The position numbers and the translations under genes are program-made. Under the pieces are notes generated by a model that searched no databases, was not told the origin of the DNA, and saw nothing but the letters and a program-made list of their open reading frames with translations. Below are positions 28,425 through 37,195 of a DNA stretch of 64,000 bases, piece by piece; the stretch's first letter is position 1, and each line of letters starts with the position of its first letter. The stretch is from Lentibacillus salicampi (GTDB taxonomy: Bacteria > Bacillota > Bacilli > Bacillales > Amphibacillaceae): NCBI RefSeq assembly GCF_004565465.1, contig NZ_SRHY01000001.1:419655-483654 (forward strand), read 5' to 3'.

Positions 28425-28650
28425 GTATGTGTTCAAAAACAAGGTTGAAAAGGACCGGCCTGCTAAATTCTCGGCCGACAAATTACGGGGGCCTGCATGA
28501 GCGCTCAATCGCATCAAATTTTGAGGTTGCGTGAGTTCCCGAGTGTGAGCTTCACGTGTGGTGTGAGAGATTCTGCAGTTGGCGATGGACGCGGGTAGTT
28601 TTAGTAGAAGTTCCGCTATCGACGTGTCATTTTCACCGGATTTTTTGAAC
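28425..28650 (+). other. Structured non-coding stretch between the SOS microprotein and yneB
   Basis: No ORF in 256 nt. Several paired segments are visible: CGGCC (28456-28460) with GGCCG (28473-28477), CTCA-at-CGCA (28504-28513) with TGCGTGAG (28528-28535), and a GC-rich run around GTGAGCTTCAC. Base composition (GC-rich, GTG/GAG repeats) differs from the AT-rich flanks, as for an inserted repeat or a structured RNA. Confidence 0.45.
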
Positions 28651-28661
28651 GACCTTTATAA

Positions 28662-29312
<651 letters not shown>

Positions 29313-29342
29313 ATATGAAGCAGCAGAAGTGTAGTATGAGTA

Positions 29343-29376
29343 GGCAGGAGCAGTTATATTGTTCCTGCCTTTGTTT
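29343..29376 (+). terminator. Hairpin between yneB and ynzC
   Basis: GGCAGGAGCA (29343-29352) pairs with TGTTCCTGCC (29360-29369), then TTTGTTTATT. It would attenuate ynzC expression relative to yneB. Confidence 0.65.
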
Positions 29377-29395
29377 ATTCTCAGGAGGTTTCAAA

Positions 29396-29629
29396 ATGAT
29401 ATCAAAAGAAAAACTTAATCGCATCAATCAATTGGCGAAGAAATCGAAAAATGAAGGTTTAACGGTGAAGGAGCAAGCAGAACAAAAAGACCTTAGAGAG
29501 GAATATTTGCAAAATGTCCGCAAATCATTTAAAAACCAGTTTAAGTCCATGACGGTAAAGGATCCGGAGGGCAATGATGTTACACCACAAAAAGTACGTG
29601 ATCTACAAGATAAAAAAAAGAAGCATTAA
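29396..29629 (+). CDS. ynzC: YnzC, DUF896 protein
   Basis: 77 aa, two-helix DUF896 protein, lysine-rich (ends DKKKKH). ATG 29396 lies 7 nt after AGGAGG; the longer upstream reading crosses the hairpin and is rejected. It is the third gene of the SOS operon in B. subtilis; function is not established, and an RNA- or nucleic-acid-binding role is only suggested by its charge. Confidence 0.9.
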   Translation: MISKEKLNRINQLAKKSKNEGLTVKEQAEQKDLREEYLQNVRKSFKNQFKSMTVKDPEGNDVTPQKVRDLQDKKKKH

Positions 29630-29640
29630 CATGTTATGAC

Positions 29641-29669
29641 TTGTTACCATCATCGTTTCATTATAGAAT
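29641..29669 (+). promoter_or_regulatory. Promoter of tkt
   Basis: TTGTTA (29641-29646), 17 bp, TAGAAT (29664-29669), 53 nt before the start. Confidence 0.55.
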
Positions 29670-29721
29670 TAAGAAGAATGTAATCATTGTTAACATGTAA
29701 ACAAGGGAAAGGGGTATCGCT

Positions 29722-31725
29722 TTGTCAGAAACGATCGAACAGCTATCCATTAACACAATCAGAACATTGGCAATTGATGCAGTAGAAAATGCAAACTCTG
29801 GTCATCCTGGTCTTCCAATGGGCGCTGCACCAATGGCGTATACATTGTGGACGGACTTCATGACCCATAACCCGGGTAATTCCAAATGGTTTAACCGGGA
29901 TCGGTTTGTCCTGTCTGCAGGTCATGGGTCCATGCTTTTGTATGGTCTGTTGCATTTATCGGGGTATGATGTGACCATTGATGATCTGAAGTCATTCCGC
30001 CAATGGGATTCAAGAACACCTGGACACCCGGAAGTGCACCATACTGACGGGGTTGAGGCAACAACCGGACCGCTTGGACAAGGTATCGCCATGTCAGTCG
30101 GAATGGCGATGGCTGAAGCTCACCTTGCAGCCACATATAATCAGGACGGTATGCCGGTTATTGATCATTATACGTATGCGTTGGTGAGCGACGGGGACCT
30201 TATGGAAGGGATTTCTCATGAATCTGCATCACTAGCCGGCCATTTAAAATTGGGCAAGCTGATTGCGCTATATGACTCAAATGATATTTCGCTTGATGGT
30301 GAACTGAATCGTGCATTTTCTGATAACACGGAAGAGCGATTTAAAGCATATGGCTGGCAGGTCCTTCGGGTGGAGGACGGCAATGATTTGAGTGAAATCC
30401 GCAGGGCTATCAAGGAAGCCAGAGAAAATACTGATCAGCCTACTCTGATTGAGGTAAAAACCGTCATCGGCTACGGTGCACCAAATAAATCAGCATCCGC
30501 AGCTTCACATGGTGCTCCTCTCGGGGAAGATGAAGTTAAACTGACCAAAGGGCACTATGGCTGGGAACATGAAGATTTTCATGTACCTGATGAGGTTTAT
30601 GCCGATTTCAGAACAAAAATCGCTGAGGATGGAGCAAAAGCTGAACAAAACTGGAATGATTTATTGACAGCCTATAAAGAAAAATATCCGGACGCCGGTG
30701 TTGAACTGGAACATGCTATACAGGGGGAGCTGCCCGAAAACTGGGACCAAAATCTGCCTGTATATAACCCACAGGATGATGCAAAAGCTACACGTGCCAC
30801 ATCAGGTGATGTACTGAATGAAGTCTCCAAAACAGTTCCGTATCTGTTTGGCGGTAGCGCTGATTTGGCAGGTTCCAATAAAACAACGATTAAGAACGAA
30901 GAAGATTTTTCCCGGAGTAACTATGCTGGTAAAAATATCTGGTTTGGGGTACGTGAATTTGCAATGGCTGCCGCAGCGAATGGCATGGCATTGCATGGCG
31001 GCATCAAGCCATATGCCGGAACATTCTTTGTATTTAGCGACTATTTGCGTCCGGCATTAAGGCTCTCAGCTATCATGAATAATCCGGTGACCTATGTGTT
31101 TACACATGATTCAATCGCAGTGGGAGAAGATGGTCCCACACATGAACCGATTGAACAACTGGCATCCTTGAGAGCTGTGCCTGGTCTTTCGCTTATCAGA
31201 CCGGCAGATGGCAACGAGGTACGAGAAGCCTGGAAACTGGCGTTGGAGTCAAACGATAAGCCTACTGCGCTCGTTCTGACAAGACAGGGTCTTCCTGTAT
31301 TGGAAGATACGAAAGAGAAGGCGCATGAAGGCGTGCAAAAAGGTGCCTATGTTGTCAGTGAAACAGCTAAGGATTCACCTGATGCACTCTTATTGGCAAC
31401 AGGATCAGAAGTTCAGCTTGCTGTAAAAGCTCAAGTTGCATTGCGTGATAAAGGAATCGGCGTTAACGTTATCAGTATGCCATCCTGGGATCGTTTTAAC
31501 GAGCAGAGTGATGCTTATAAAAATAAGGTACTTCCACCAAATGTCAGGAAAAGACTTGCCATTGAAATGGCATCACCATTTGGCTGGGAAAGATATACGG
31601 GAGACCAGGGAGATATCCTGGCTATTGATCGATTTGGTGCATCTGCCAAAGGGAATAAAGTTGTTGAGGAATACGGCTTTAATGTTGAAAATGTCGTCAA
31701 TCGTGTCGAAGCATTGTTAAAATAA
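29722..31725 (+). CDS. tkt: Transketolase
   Basis: 667 aa thiamine-diphosphate enzyme of the pentose phosphate pathway, moving two-carbon units between ketose and aldose phosphates. The ThDP/Mg site reads [23 protein letters not shown] is the pyrimidine-binding domain motif, and the C-terminal transketolase domain is complete. Start TTG 29722, 7 nt after AAAGGGG. Acidic residues are frequent, as expected in a halotolerant cytoplasm (inference). Confidence 0.97.
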   Translation: MSETIEQLSINTIRTLAIDAVENANSGHPGLPMGAAPMAYTLWTDFMTHNPGNSKWFNRDRFVLSAGHGSMLLYGLLHLSGYDVTIDDLKSFRQWDSRTPGHPEVHHTDGVEATTGPLGQGIAMSVGMAMAEAHLAATYNQDGMPVIDHYTYALVSDGDLMEGISHESASLAGHLKLGKLIALYDSNDISLDGELNRAFSDNTEERFKAYGWQVLRVEDGNDLSEIRRAIKEARENTDQPTLIEVKTVIGYGAPNKSASAASHGAPLGEDEVKLTKGHYGWEHEDFHVPDEVYADFRTKIAEDGAKAEQNWNDLLTAYKEKYPDAGVELEHAIQGELPENWDQNLPVYNPQDDAKATRATSGDVLNEVSKTVPYLFGGSADLAGSNKTTIKNEEDFSRSNYAGKNIWFGVREFAMAAAANGMALHGGIKPYAGTFFVFSDYLRPALRLSAIMNNPVTYVFTHDSIAVGEDGPTHEPIEQLASLRAVPGLSLIRPADGNEVREAWKLALESNDKPTALVLTRQGLPVLEDTKEKAHEGVQKGAYVVSETAKDSPDALLLATGSEVQLAVKAQVALRDKGIGVNVISMPSWDRFNEQSDAYKNKVLPPNVRKRLAIEMASPFGWERYTGDQGDILAIDRFGASAKGNKVVEEYGFNVENVVNRVEALLK

Positions 31726-31735
31726 GTTTTTATAG

Positions 31736-31771
31736 AGGTGGCTTTCCTTAACTGGGAAGGTCACCTTTTTA
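31736..31771 (+). terminator. Terminator after tkt
   Basis: AGGTGGCTTTCC (31736-31747) pairs imperfectly with GGGAAGGTCACCT (31754-31766), then T5. Confidence 0.75.
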
Positions 31772-31830
31772 AAAATAAAAAAGTATAAAATTTTGGGCTG
31801 TATTAAGCTCTTTGGCAGAAATAACCATAT

Positions 31831-31992
31831 CCGGCTTCGACGTACAGGACGTACTAGTGCCGGCGTTGGCACAGGACGTGCCGAACTTAGCCGGCCAGCG
31901 CCTACCCCTTGAGGTCTTAAGCAATCATTTTACGTGGCAAAACCCGCCACTATAAATTCTTGCTTAAGCTTTTCGGGGTGAACCAGGCGCCC
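31831..31992. repeat. Multi-hairpin palindromic element between tkt and sirA
   Basis: Left part (31831-31894): CCGGC ... GCCGG flanks with GTACAGGACGTAC and GGCACAGGACGTGCC hairpins in tandem. Right part (31897-31991): nested pairs AGCGCCT/AGGCGCC, CCCC/GGGG, CTTAAGCAA/TTGCTTAAG (31916-31924 with 31960-31968) and GTGGC/GCCAC at the centre. There is no ORF in 31726-32100. It looks like a small palindromic mobile element or a structured RNA. Confidence 0.65.
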
Positions 31993-32100
31993 CGCGTTTT
32001 CTTATGGTTCAACGACAAAATTAGTACTTCTTTGCGGCATAGTGTGACAACCTTTTATATATGAATCGGTATAATAATAAATAAAAGAGGAGGGTTTTTG

Positions 32101-32562
32101 TTGAATCATTACGCTATTTATTGGGTGAAAGAAGAATTTGCACATTTCTTCTATTATCGTAGTGACATATTATGCCGGTTTATTAAAAGTTATTATCGAA
32201 ATCCAAACAGGGAAGACCTGAAGCGGCAGTTTCAATATATTACTATGGACATGCCGGAAAGTTTACTTGTATCTCATATAATGAAACACCAGTCTCCCCA
32301 CGTCGGCTTCAAAAACGAAAATGGGTTATTATACATTCACGAGGGAACAAACATGATTTCTTTACATATAGAGCAAAAACGGATAAACTTTCGGGGTGAC
32401 ATTATTCATGATGCAGAGGGGCTGCTTTTCCCCGCTTTACGAACATACCAGCCCTATTTTTTCGTTGTCGGGGATCAACCATATGACTTTGGCTGGATTA
32501 GCCCGGTCCTTCAGTTAAAGGGACATGACAAGTCCGGTCAAGTATTGTATTCTTATGTTTGA
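32101..32562 (+). CDS. sirA: SirA, sporulation inhibitor of replication
   Basis: 153 aa. SirA binds DnaA domain I at sporulation onset and blocks new replication rounds. The N-terminus NHYAIYWVKEEFAHFFYYR matches the family, and position before yneF is conserved. GAGGAGGG at 32087-32094 places the start at TTG 32101 (6 nt) better than TTG 32098. TATAAT at 32070-32075 is a likely -10. In B. subtilis it is Spo0A-activated; no clear 0A box was recognised here. Confidence 0.88.
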   Translation: MNHYAIYWVKEEFAHFFYYRSDILCRFIKSYYRNPNREDLKRQFQYITMDMPESLLVSHIMKHQSPHVGFKNENGLLYIHEGTNMISLHIEQKRINFRGDIIHDAEGLLFPALRTYQPYFFVVGDQPYDFGWISPVLQLKGHDKSGQVLYSYV

Positions 32563-32606
32563 TTTACTATACTGTATGAGAGACAACTTGAAGGAGGAAA
32601 GCTTTG

Positions 32607-32831
32607 ATGGACGTGATTTGGGTAGTGTTAATAGCTATATTAGCATTGATTGCGGGTGTTGCACTTGGATTTTTTATCGCCCGAAAATACATGATGAACT
32701 ATTTAAAGAAAAACCCGCCAATTAATGAACAAATGCTGCGTACACTGATGATGCAAATGGGCCAAAAGCCATCACAAAAGAAAATTAATCAGATGATGCG
32801 CCAGATGAATAATCAACAGCAAGGAAAATAA
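32607..32831 (+). CDS. yneF: YneF, UPF0154 membrane protein
   Basis: 74 aa. One N-terminal transmembrane helix (about 3-23), then a Met/Gln-rich cytoplasmic tail ([10 protein letters not shown]...). A universal small protein of low-GC Gram-positives with no assigned function. ATG 32607 lies 8 nt after AAGGAGGA. It ends at a terminator. Confidence 0.93.
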   Translation: MDVIWVVLIAILALIAGVALGFFIARKYMMNYLKKNPPINEQMLRTLMMQMGQKPSQKKINQMMRQMNNQQQGK

Positions 32832-32859
32832 TTGAATGTATTCATCATAGAAGCTTATA

Positions 32860-32899
32860 AAAATACCCTTGGATTATGATGCATAACAAGGGTATTTTG
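32860..32899 (+). terminator. Terminator after yneF
   Basis: AAAATACCCTTG (32860-32871) pairs perfectly with CAAGGGTATTTT (32887-32898); the loop itself contains TTATG...CATAA. Confidence 0.85.
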
Positions 32900-33026
32900 C
32901 TCGTTTTGGCAAACCTCTTCTATCAGTATCTAATTAAATGGGGCTCTTTGTCCTCTGTATGAAATTTGTGATGCTTCAACTGTTGGATTATTGTCAAAAA
33001 CAGGTTCGGGTTTCTTGTTGTTTTCT

Positions 33027-33034
33027 GGTAAAAT
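33027..33034 (+). promoter_or_regulatory. Extended -10 promoter of ccdA
   Basis: TGGTAAAAT at 33026-33034 is a TGn-extended -10; the -35 region is weak. Confidence 0.45.
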
Positions 33035-33064
33035 ATAGTCAGTAGGTTGTGTAGGAGGATGATC

Positions 33065-33772
33065 ATGTCAGGAGAAGTCAATATTTTTATTGCATTCGGA
33101 GCAGGATTTCTGTCGTTTATCTCTCCTTGTGTACTTCCGTTATATCCGGCGTTTCTTTCGTACATTACCGGAATGAGTGTCAATGAATTAAAAAATGAAA
33201 ATAAAATGCTGACGAGAAGAAGCCTACTACACACAGTTTTCTTCCTTATCGGGTTTTCTTTGGTGTTTATTATGATGGGATTCGGTTCATCTTTTATTTC
33301 CGAATTTCTGGATTCAAATCGGGATATCATCAGGCAAATCGGTGCCATTTTGATTGTGTTTTTCGGCCTTGTGGTTGTCGGCGTATTTAACTTTGAATTT
33401 CTTATGAAAGACCGGAAGATTACGTTTAAAAACCGTCCGGCGGGTTTTTTCGGGTCTTTTATAATCGGCCTGGCTTTCTCGCTGGGCTGGACGCCCTGTA
33501 TGGGACCAATTTTGGTGATTGTTATTTCGCTGGCGGCAACCAATCCTGATCTGGGCTTGGTTATGATGATCAGCTATATACTAGGCTTTTCTATTCCATT
33601 CCTCATATTATCTTTTTTTATTGGAAAACTAACATGGATTCGACGCAACAGTGGAAGGATTGTCAAAATCGGTGGCTATATTATGATATTGATGGGAGTC
33701 GCCCTATACTTTGACTGGATGACTGATTTGACAGCGTTTTTAGCAGGTTTGTTTGGATTTGCGGGTTTTTGA
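33065..33772 (+). CDS. ccdA: CcdA, cytochrome c biogenesis thiol-disulfide transporter
   Basis: 235 aa, six transmembrane helices of the DsbD/CcdA family. The redox-active cysteines are in SPCVLPLYP (helix 1) and WTPCMGP (helix 4). It passes electrons from cytoplasmic thioredoxin to extracytoplasmic partners for cytochrome c maturation and spore-cortex thiol control. ATG 33065 follows AGGAGG by 6 nt. In B. subtilis ccdA is followed by a CheY-like gene (yneI) and ccdC; here the CheY-like gene is absent and an mrpB-like gene occupies the gap. Confidence 0.95.
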   Translation: MSGEVNIFIAFGAGFLSFISPCVLPLYPAFLSYITGMSVNELKNENKMLTRRSLLHTVFFLIGFSLVFIMMGFGSSFISEFLDSNRDIIRQIGAILIVFFGLVVVGVFNFEFLMKDRKITFKNRPAGFFGSFIIGLAFSLGWTPCMGPILVIVISLAATNPDLGLVMMISYILGFSIPFLILSFFIGKLTWIRRNSGRIVKIGGYIMILMGVALYFDWMTDLTAFLAGLFGFAGF

Positions 33773-33866
33773 TGTTTCTGCGCGAACTGGATTTTTATAA
33801 TCATTTATAATAAACTGAATGCTGAAGCTGCTTTACGGCAACTGATGTGGAAAAGGGGCATATGAC

Positions 33867-34292
33867 ATGTATAAACCTAACGATCTAATATTTCGGACGA
33901 CAACATCGCTCATTGCGTTTATACTGCTGGGTTTTTCAATTTATTTGCTGCTCGCGGGACATAATTCACCTGGCGGGGGGTTCATTGGCGGATTAATGAC
34001 GTCTGCTGCCATCATATTGATGTATATGGCATATGGTTCAGACATATTGAGAAAAATTTTACCGGTCAATTATCGCATGCTGATACCTACCGGGTTACTC
34101 ATTGCTGCGGGTACCGGAATCGGTTCATTCTTATTTCAACAGCCATTTTTATCACATACATATAATCATTTTCACTTACCAGTTTTTGGTGACTTGGAGC
34201 TTGCTACTGCTATGTTATTTGATTTTGGGGTATACTTCACCGTTCTGGGTGTTACCGTCACCATTATTTTATCGATTGCCGAGGATCGCTGA
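33867..34292 (+). CDS. Orphan MrpB/MnhB-like Na+/H+ antiporter subunit
   Basis: 141 aa, four hydrophobic helices, with the signature HNSPGGGFIGGLM of MrpB (MnhB) subunits between helices 1 and 2. The length equals that of full MrpB. Normally this subunit exists only inside a seven-gene mrpABCDEFG antiporter operon, where it helps form the ion pathway; no other mrp gene is in this window. AAAGGGG precedes the ATG. It lies between ccdA and ccdC. Possible roles: a spare subunit for an Mrp complex encoded elsewhere, or a repurposed membrane protein. Confidence 0.8.
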   Translation: MYKPNDLIFRTTTSLIAFILLGFSIYLLLAGHNSPGGGFIGGLMTSAAIILMYMAYGSDILRKILPVNYRMLIPTGLLIAAGTGIGSFLFQQPFLSHTYNHFHLPVFGDLELATAMLFDFGVYFTVLGVTVTIILSIAEDR

Positions 34293-34510
34293 CGATACAT
34301 AGGGGAATTCTCCTTTAGTTGATAACGCTGATGTCATGCGGGCTACACTTGGGGATCGTTAAACATTGGACAAACATGGGAAAAACAAAAAAGGGAAACT
34401 TATTTATCAGCTCTGTAAAAGTCGTTGAAAGTCAGGTTTTAGAAACAGCCAATCATGGTTCTGGGTGATGCAGGACTGATTAAAGAGATGTGGGAGAAGA
34501 GTGATCGTTT
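34293..34510 (+). other. Gap between mrpB-like gene and ccdC
   Basis: 218 nt with no convincing gene. A short reading from ATG 34376 (MGKTKKGN...) gives about 30 codons without a ribosome site. I saw no CheY-like residues, no strong dyad and no T-run. Confidence 0.3.
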
Positions 34511-34990
34511 ATGTTTTGGCTGACAGCAAGTACTATTGTGGCAGCTTTAATGGCTGTTACCATGATATTCGTTCGGTTAAAGGCAGCGAAAAAACCGGCA
34601 TCCGTTAAAAAAATTATTTTGCCTCCATTATTTATGAGTACAGGAGCGTTAATGTTTTTAGTTCCTGTGTTTCGGGTTGATTTTCTCCAGGTGCTGGAAG
34701 CGATTTTAGTCGGCACTATTTTTTCAATTTTCCTGATTAAAACATCGAAGTTCGAAATAAGGGACGAGAATATTTACTTAATTCCTTCCAAGTCATTTAT
34801 TTATATTTTATTTGGCTTATTGCTGGTCAGGATTATTATTAAGATCGCCATCGGGTCAACAATATCTTTTGGAGAAACAAGTGGCATGTTTTTTCTGCTT
34901 GCATTTAGCATGATTATCTCATGGCGGCTGGCAATGCTTTATAAGTTTAAGAAACTGGAAAAAAAGCTGGAGCAATCTGAAGGAACATGA
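34511..34990 (+). CDS. ccdC: CcdC, cytochrome c biogenesis-associated membrane protein
   Basis: 159 aa with four or five hydrophobic helices (DUF1453 / CcdC family). In B. subtilis it is co-transcribed with ccdA, although its loss does not abolish cytochrome c. ATG 34511 with GGGAGAAG about 11 nt upstream, a long spacing. A strong convergent terminator separates it from yneK. Confidence 0.85.
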   Translation: MFWLTASTIVAALMAVTMIFVRLKAAKKPASVKKIILPPLFMSTGALMFLVPVFRVDFLQVLEAILVGTIFSIFLIKTSKFEIRDENIYLIPSKSFIYILFGLLLVRIIIKIAIGSTISFGETSGMFFLLAFSMIISWRLAMLYKFKKLEKKLEQSEGT

Positions 34991-35033
34991 GGGTCACCAT
35001 ACAGGGCTATTTGCGACGCAGCCGATAACATTA

Positions 35034-35077
35034 TAAAATGGCAGCGAACTGACCGGGAAGGGTTCGCTGCCATTTTA
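35034..35077. terminator. Bidirectional terminator between ccdC and yneK
   Basis: 16-bp perfect stem (35034-35049 with 35062-35077) with TAAAA/TTTTA edges between convergent genes. Confidence 0.9.
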
Positions 35078-35141
35078 CGTTTATGGTAAGGTAGCTTATA
35101 TTTTCACTGCTTTGGCACTGTAGCGACTTTGGTTGTCCTGA

Positions 35142-35618
35142 TCAGCTTTTCTTATAGCGGGACTTCCAATTTTTAGCATAGTTGTTACGGGATAATTTAA
35201 ATAAGTGTTCATAAGGCGTTACATCAATGGCTTTCTCTTTTAATTTTTTCCGTAAAAATTTATGATCCCGTTTCGGGGTTGCCAAAATATATCCTTCAAT
35301 GACGATTTCCTGGGTTACGATGGTATATTCTTTTTTTAAAGCGACTTCACCGATTTTACCAACAATACGTTGCCTTGCTACATCTCTGAATAATTCAGGA
35401 ACAGGGGTAACTAATTCTTCAAGCAATAACTTTTCTTTATCTCTCCACATATGTTTGGTTTTATCGACATAGTATTCTTCCCAGTCCATATTTGATTTGC
35501 CATCTTCCTTTGGCAATTGTTTCAGGAATTTACGGAACATGAAAAATCCGCCAATCCCCATGAGACCTATCATCAAAAATCCCCATAAAACGACAAATAG
35601 ATCATCAATGACTGACAT
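35142..35618 (-). CDS. yneK: YneK, DUF2621 membrane-anchored protein
   Basis: 158 aa. One N-terminal transmembrane helix (about 6-28) and a Lys/Glu-rich soluble domain rich in charged residues, DUF2621 family, function unknown. AGGTG lies just upstream of the ATG on the minus strand. It is convergent to ccdC and divergent from the kinase gene, matching the B. subtilis order. Confidence 0.85.
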   Translation of the reverse strand: MSVIDDLFVVLWGFLMIGLMGIGGFFMFRKFLKQLPKEDGKSNMDWEEYYVDKTKHMWRDKEKLLLEELVTPVPELFRDVARQRIVGKIGEVALKKEYTIVTQEIVIEGYILATPKRDHKFLRKKLKEKAIDVTPYEHLFKLSRNNYAKNWKSRYKKS

Positions 35619-35744
35619 ATTATCACCTGTTTTGTCCTTAATAATAAAAGCTATAGAAATTTTTTCCTTTTAATTTTAATTTCAATAGGCTATTATAGTA
35701 TCATGTGAAAACCTGCAAATTGCAAGTATTATCTGGTAACATTT

Positions 35745-35773
35745 TTTACATTCCTTATCAATTGTACTATAAT
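35745..35773 (+). promoter_or_regulatory. Promoter of the PAS histidine kinase
   Basis: TTTACA (35745-35750), 17 bp, TATAAT (35768-35773), leaving a 114-nt leader. The 35619-35887 interval is otherwise AT-rich and featureless. Confidence 0.65.
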
Positions 35774-35887
35774 TTAAAATAATGACAATCTTGCTAATGC
35801 CATCATACTTATCAATATCTTAGCATATTTTCATTCAATTTGTCATATGAATCACTACGGAGAAACAATCACTAAGGAGGGAAAAGG

Positions 35888-37006
35888 ATGACCAATAATT
35901 ATGGCGAAAAATCTCCAGAAATCTGCAAAAATGAACAATGTTCTACAATATCCCCGAAACATCAGGAATTTAATAATATGGCTTCGTTACCCTCCTCAGT
36001 CCTTAGATGGATAGATCGTCATATGGGGGGATTCATTACCTTATGGGATGAAAATGGGACACTCATTTATATTTCAGAAGCAGTAGAGCAATTACTAGGC
36101 TATATGGTTTCAGACCTTCTTGGAAAAAAGTGGTATGAGCTGATCCCTTCAGAAGATGCTTCACATATCAGACAACACTTGGATACAGCGCAGCATATAA
36201 ACCAGGTATTTAATATTAACGTTCAGAACATTTATAGCAAGAATATCTGGACTGAGAATCTGGTGACAGGTATCCAGGACGAACAGGGTAATCGTTATTA
36301 TATTTCCGCTACAAAGGATATTACCGATAAAAAAGAAGCTGAGGAGATGATGATCCGGTCCGAGAAAATGTCGGTCGCCGGACAGCTTGCTGCGGGAATC
36401 GCCCATGAAATCCGTAATCCGCTTACCTCGCTGAAGGGTTTTTTGCAACTGCTGCAAGCCGGTGTCAACAGGAAAGATGCCTATCATAAAATCATGGTTG
36501 ATGAGATCGAAAAAATGGAATCTATTACATCGGAATTGTTATTTATTTCAAAGCCGATGACAGAACATAAAGAAATGGAAAGCTTATCTGAAATGATTGA
36601 AGATGTCGTTACTCTGTTAAAACCACAAGCCAGATTAAAAAGTATTGAGATATTAATGGGTCAGGAAATCAATCAGGATGTCAAATGTGATCGTTCTCAA
36701 ATTAAGCAAGTCTTTATTAATATATTGAAAAATGCTATTGAGGCAATGAATGATCCCGGCTGCATCAAGATCAGCAGTCATTTGCGTAAAGAGGAAATTC
36801 TGATTGATATGATAGATGAAGGTCCGGGGATACCTGAAGAAGTTATACATAAATTAGGAGAACCTTTTTTTACTACGAAACAAAATGGAACCGGTCTTGG
36901 TCTGATGATTTCGCAGCAAATTCTTGAGCGTCATGAAGGAAAGCTCGAAATTCTGCAAAATGTGAACACTGGGAGCACTTTTAGAGTAATTTTACCATTA
37001 CCGTAA
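35888..37006 (+). CDS. PAS-domain sensor histidine kinase, KinA/KinE-like
   Basis: 372 aa soluble kinase. One PAS domain lies at about 45-150 (ending SATKDITDKKEAEE). The phosphoacceptor His173 is in GIAHEIRNPLTSLKGF, and the HATPase domain has NILKNAIEAM, DEGPGIP and GTGLGL. The His-box is of the type seen in Bacillus sporulation kinases that feed the Spo0F phosphorelay, and there is no response regulator next to it. No transmembrane helix is visible. KinE- or KinA-like function is inferred; an orphan metabolic sensor next to aconitase is an alternative. Confidence 0.85.
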   Translation: MTNNYGEKSPEICKNEQCSTISPKHQEFNNMASLPSSVLRWIDRHMGGFITLWDENGTLIYISEAVEQLLGYMVSDLLGKKWYELIPSEDASHIRQHLDTAQHINQVFNINVQNIYSKNIWTENLVTGIQDEQGNRYYISATKDITDKKEAEEMMIRSEKMSVAGQLAAGIAHEIRNPLTSLKGFLQLLQAGVNRKDAYHKIMVDEIEKMESITSELLFISKPMTEHKEMESLSEMIEDVVTLLKPQARLKSIEILMGQEINQDVKCDRSQIKQVFINILKNAIEAMNDPGCIKISSHLRKEEILIDMIDEGPGIPEEVIHKLGEPFFTTKQNGTGLGLMISQQILERHEGKLEILQNVNTGSTFRVILPLP

Positions 37007-37098
37007 TATAAATATAGGTTCGATGGATATTCAGAATATATAATTTTTGCTTATTACCTTTAATAACTTATTAATATATACCGGCATCCCAGAAACGA

Positions 37099-37127
37099 TT
37101 GTTTTATAGAGACATTTCATATAAGAT
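37099..37127 (+). promoter_or_regulatory. Possible promoter of acnA
   Basis: TTGTTT (37099-37104), 17 bp, TAAGAT (37122-37127). ATAAGATATATTTGT overlapping the -10 resembles a CcpC half-site pair (ATAA-N7-TTAT) with one mismatch. Confidence 0.5.
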
Positions 37128-37195
37128 ATATTTGTAGACTTTTATCAAAGTTGATGGCTGTTTTACAGAAAGAGAAAGAGAGGAGTACAGTTTAC

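Noticed and set aside
32923..33543. 206-codon minus-strand frame over ccdA
   Set aside because: It is antisense to the CcdA reading, which has clear family motifs and a ribosome site.
34376..34468. 30-codon reading starting MGKTKKGN
   Set aside because: It has no ribosome site and no similarity to the expected CheY-like gene.
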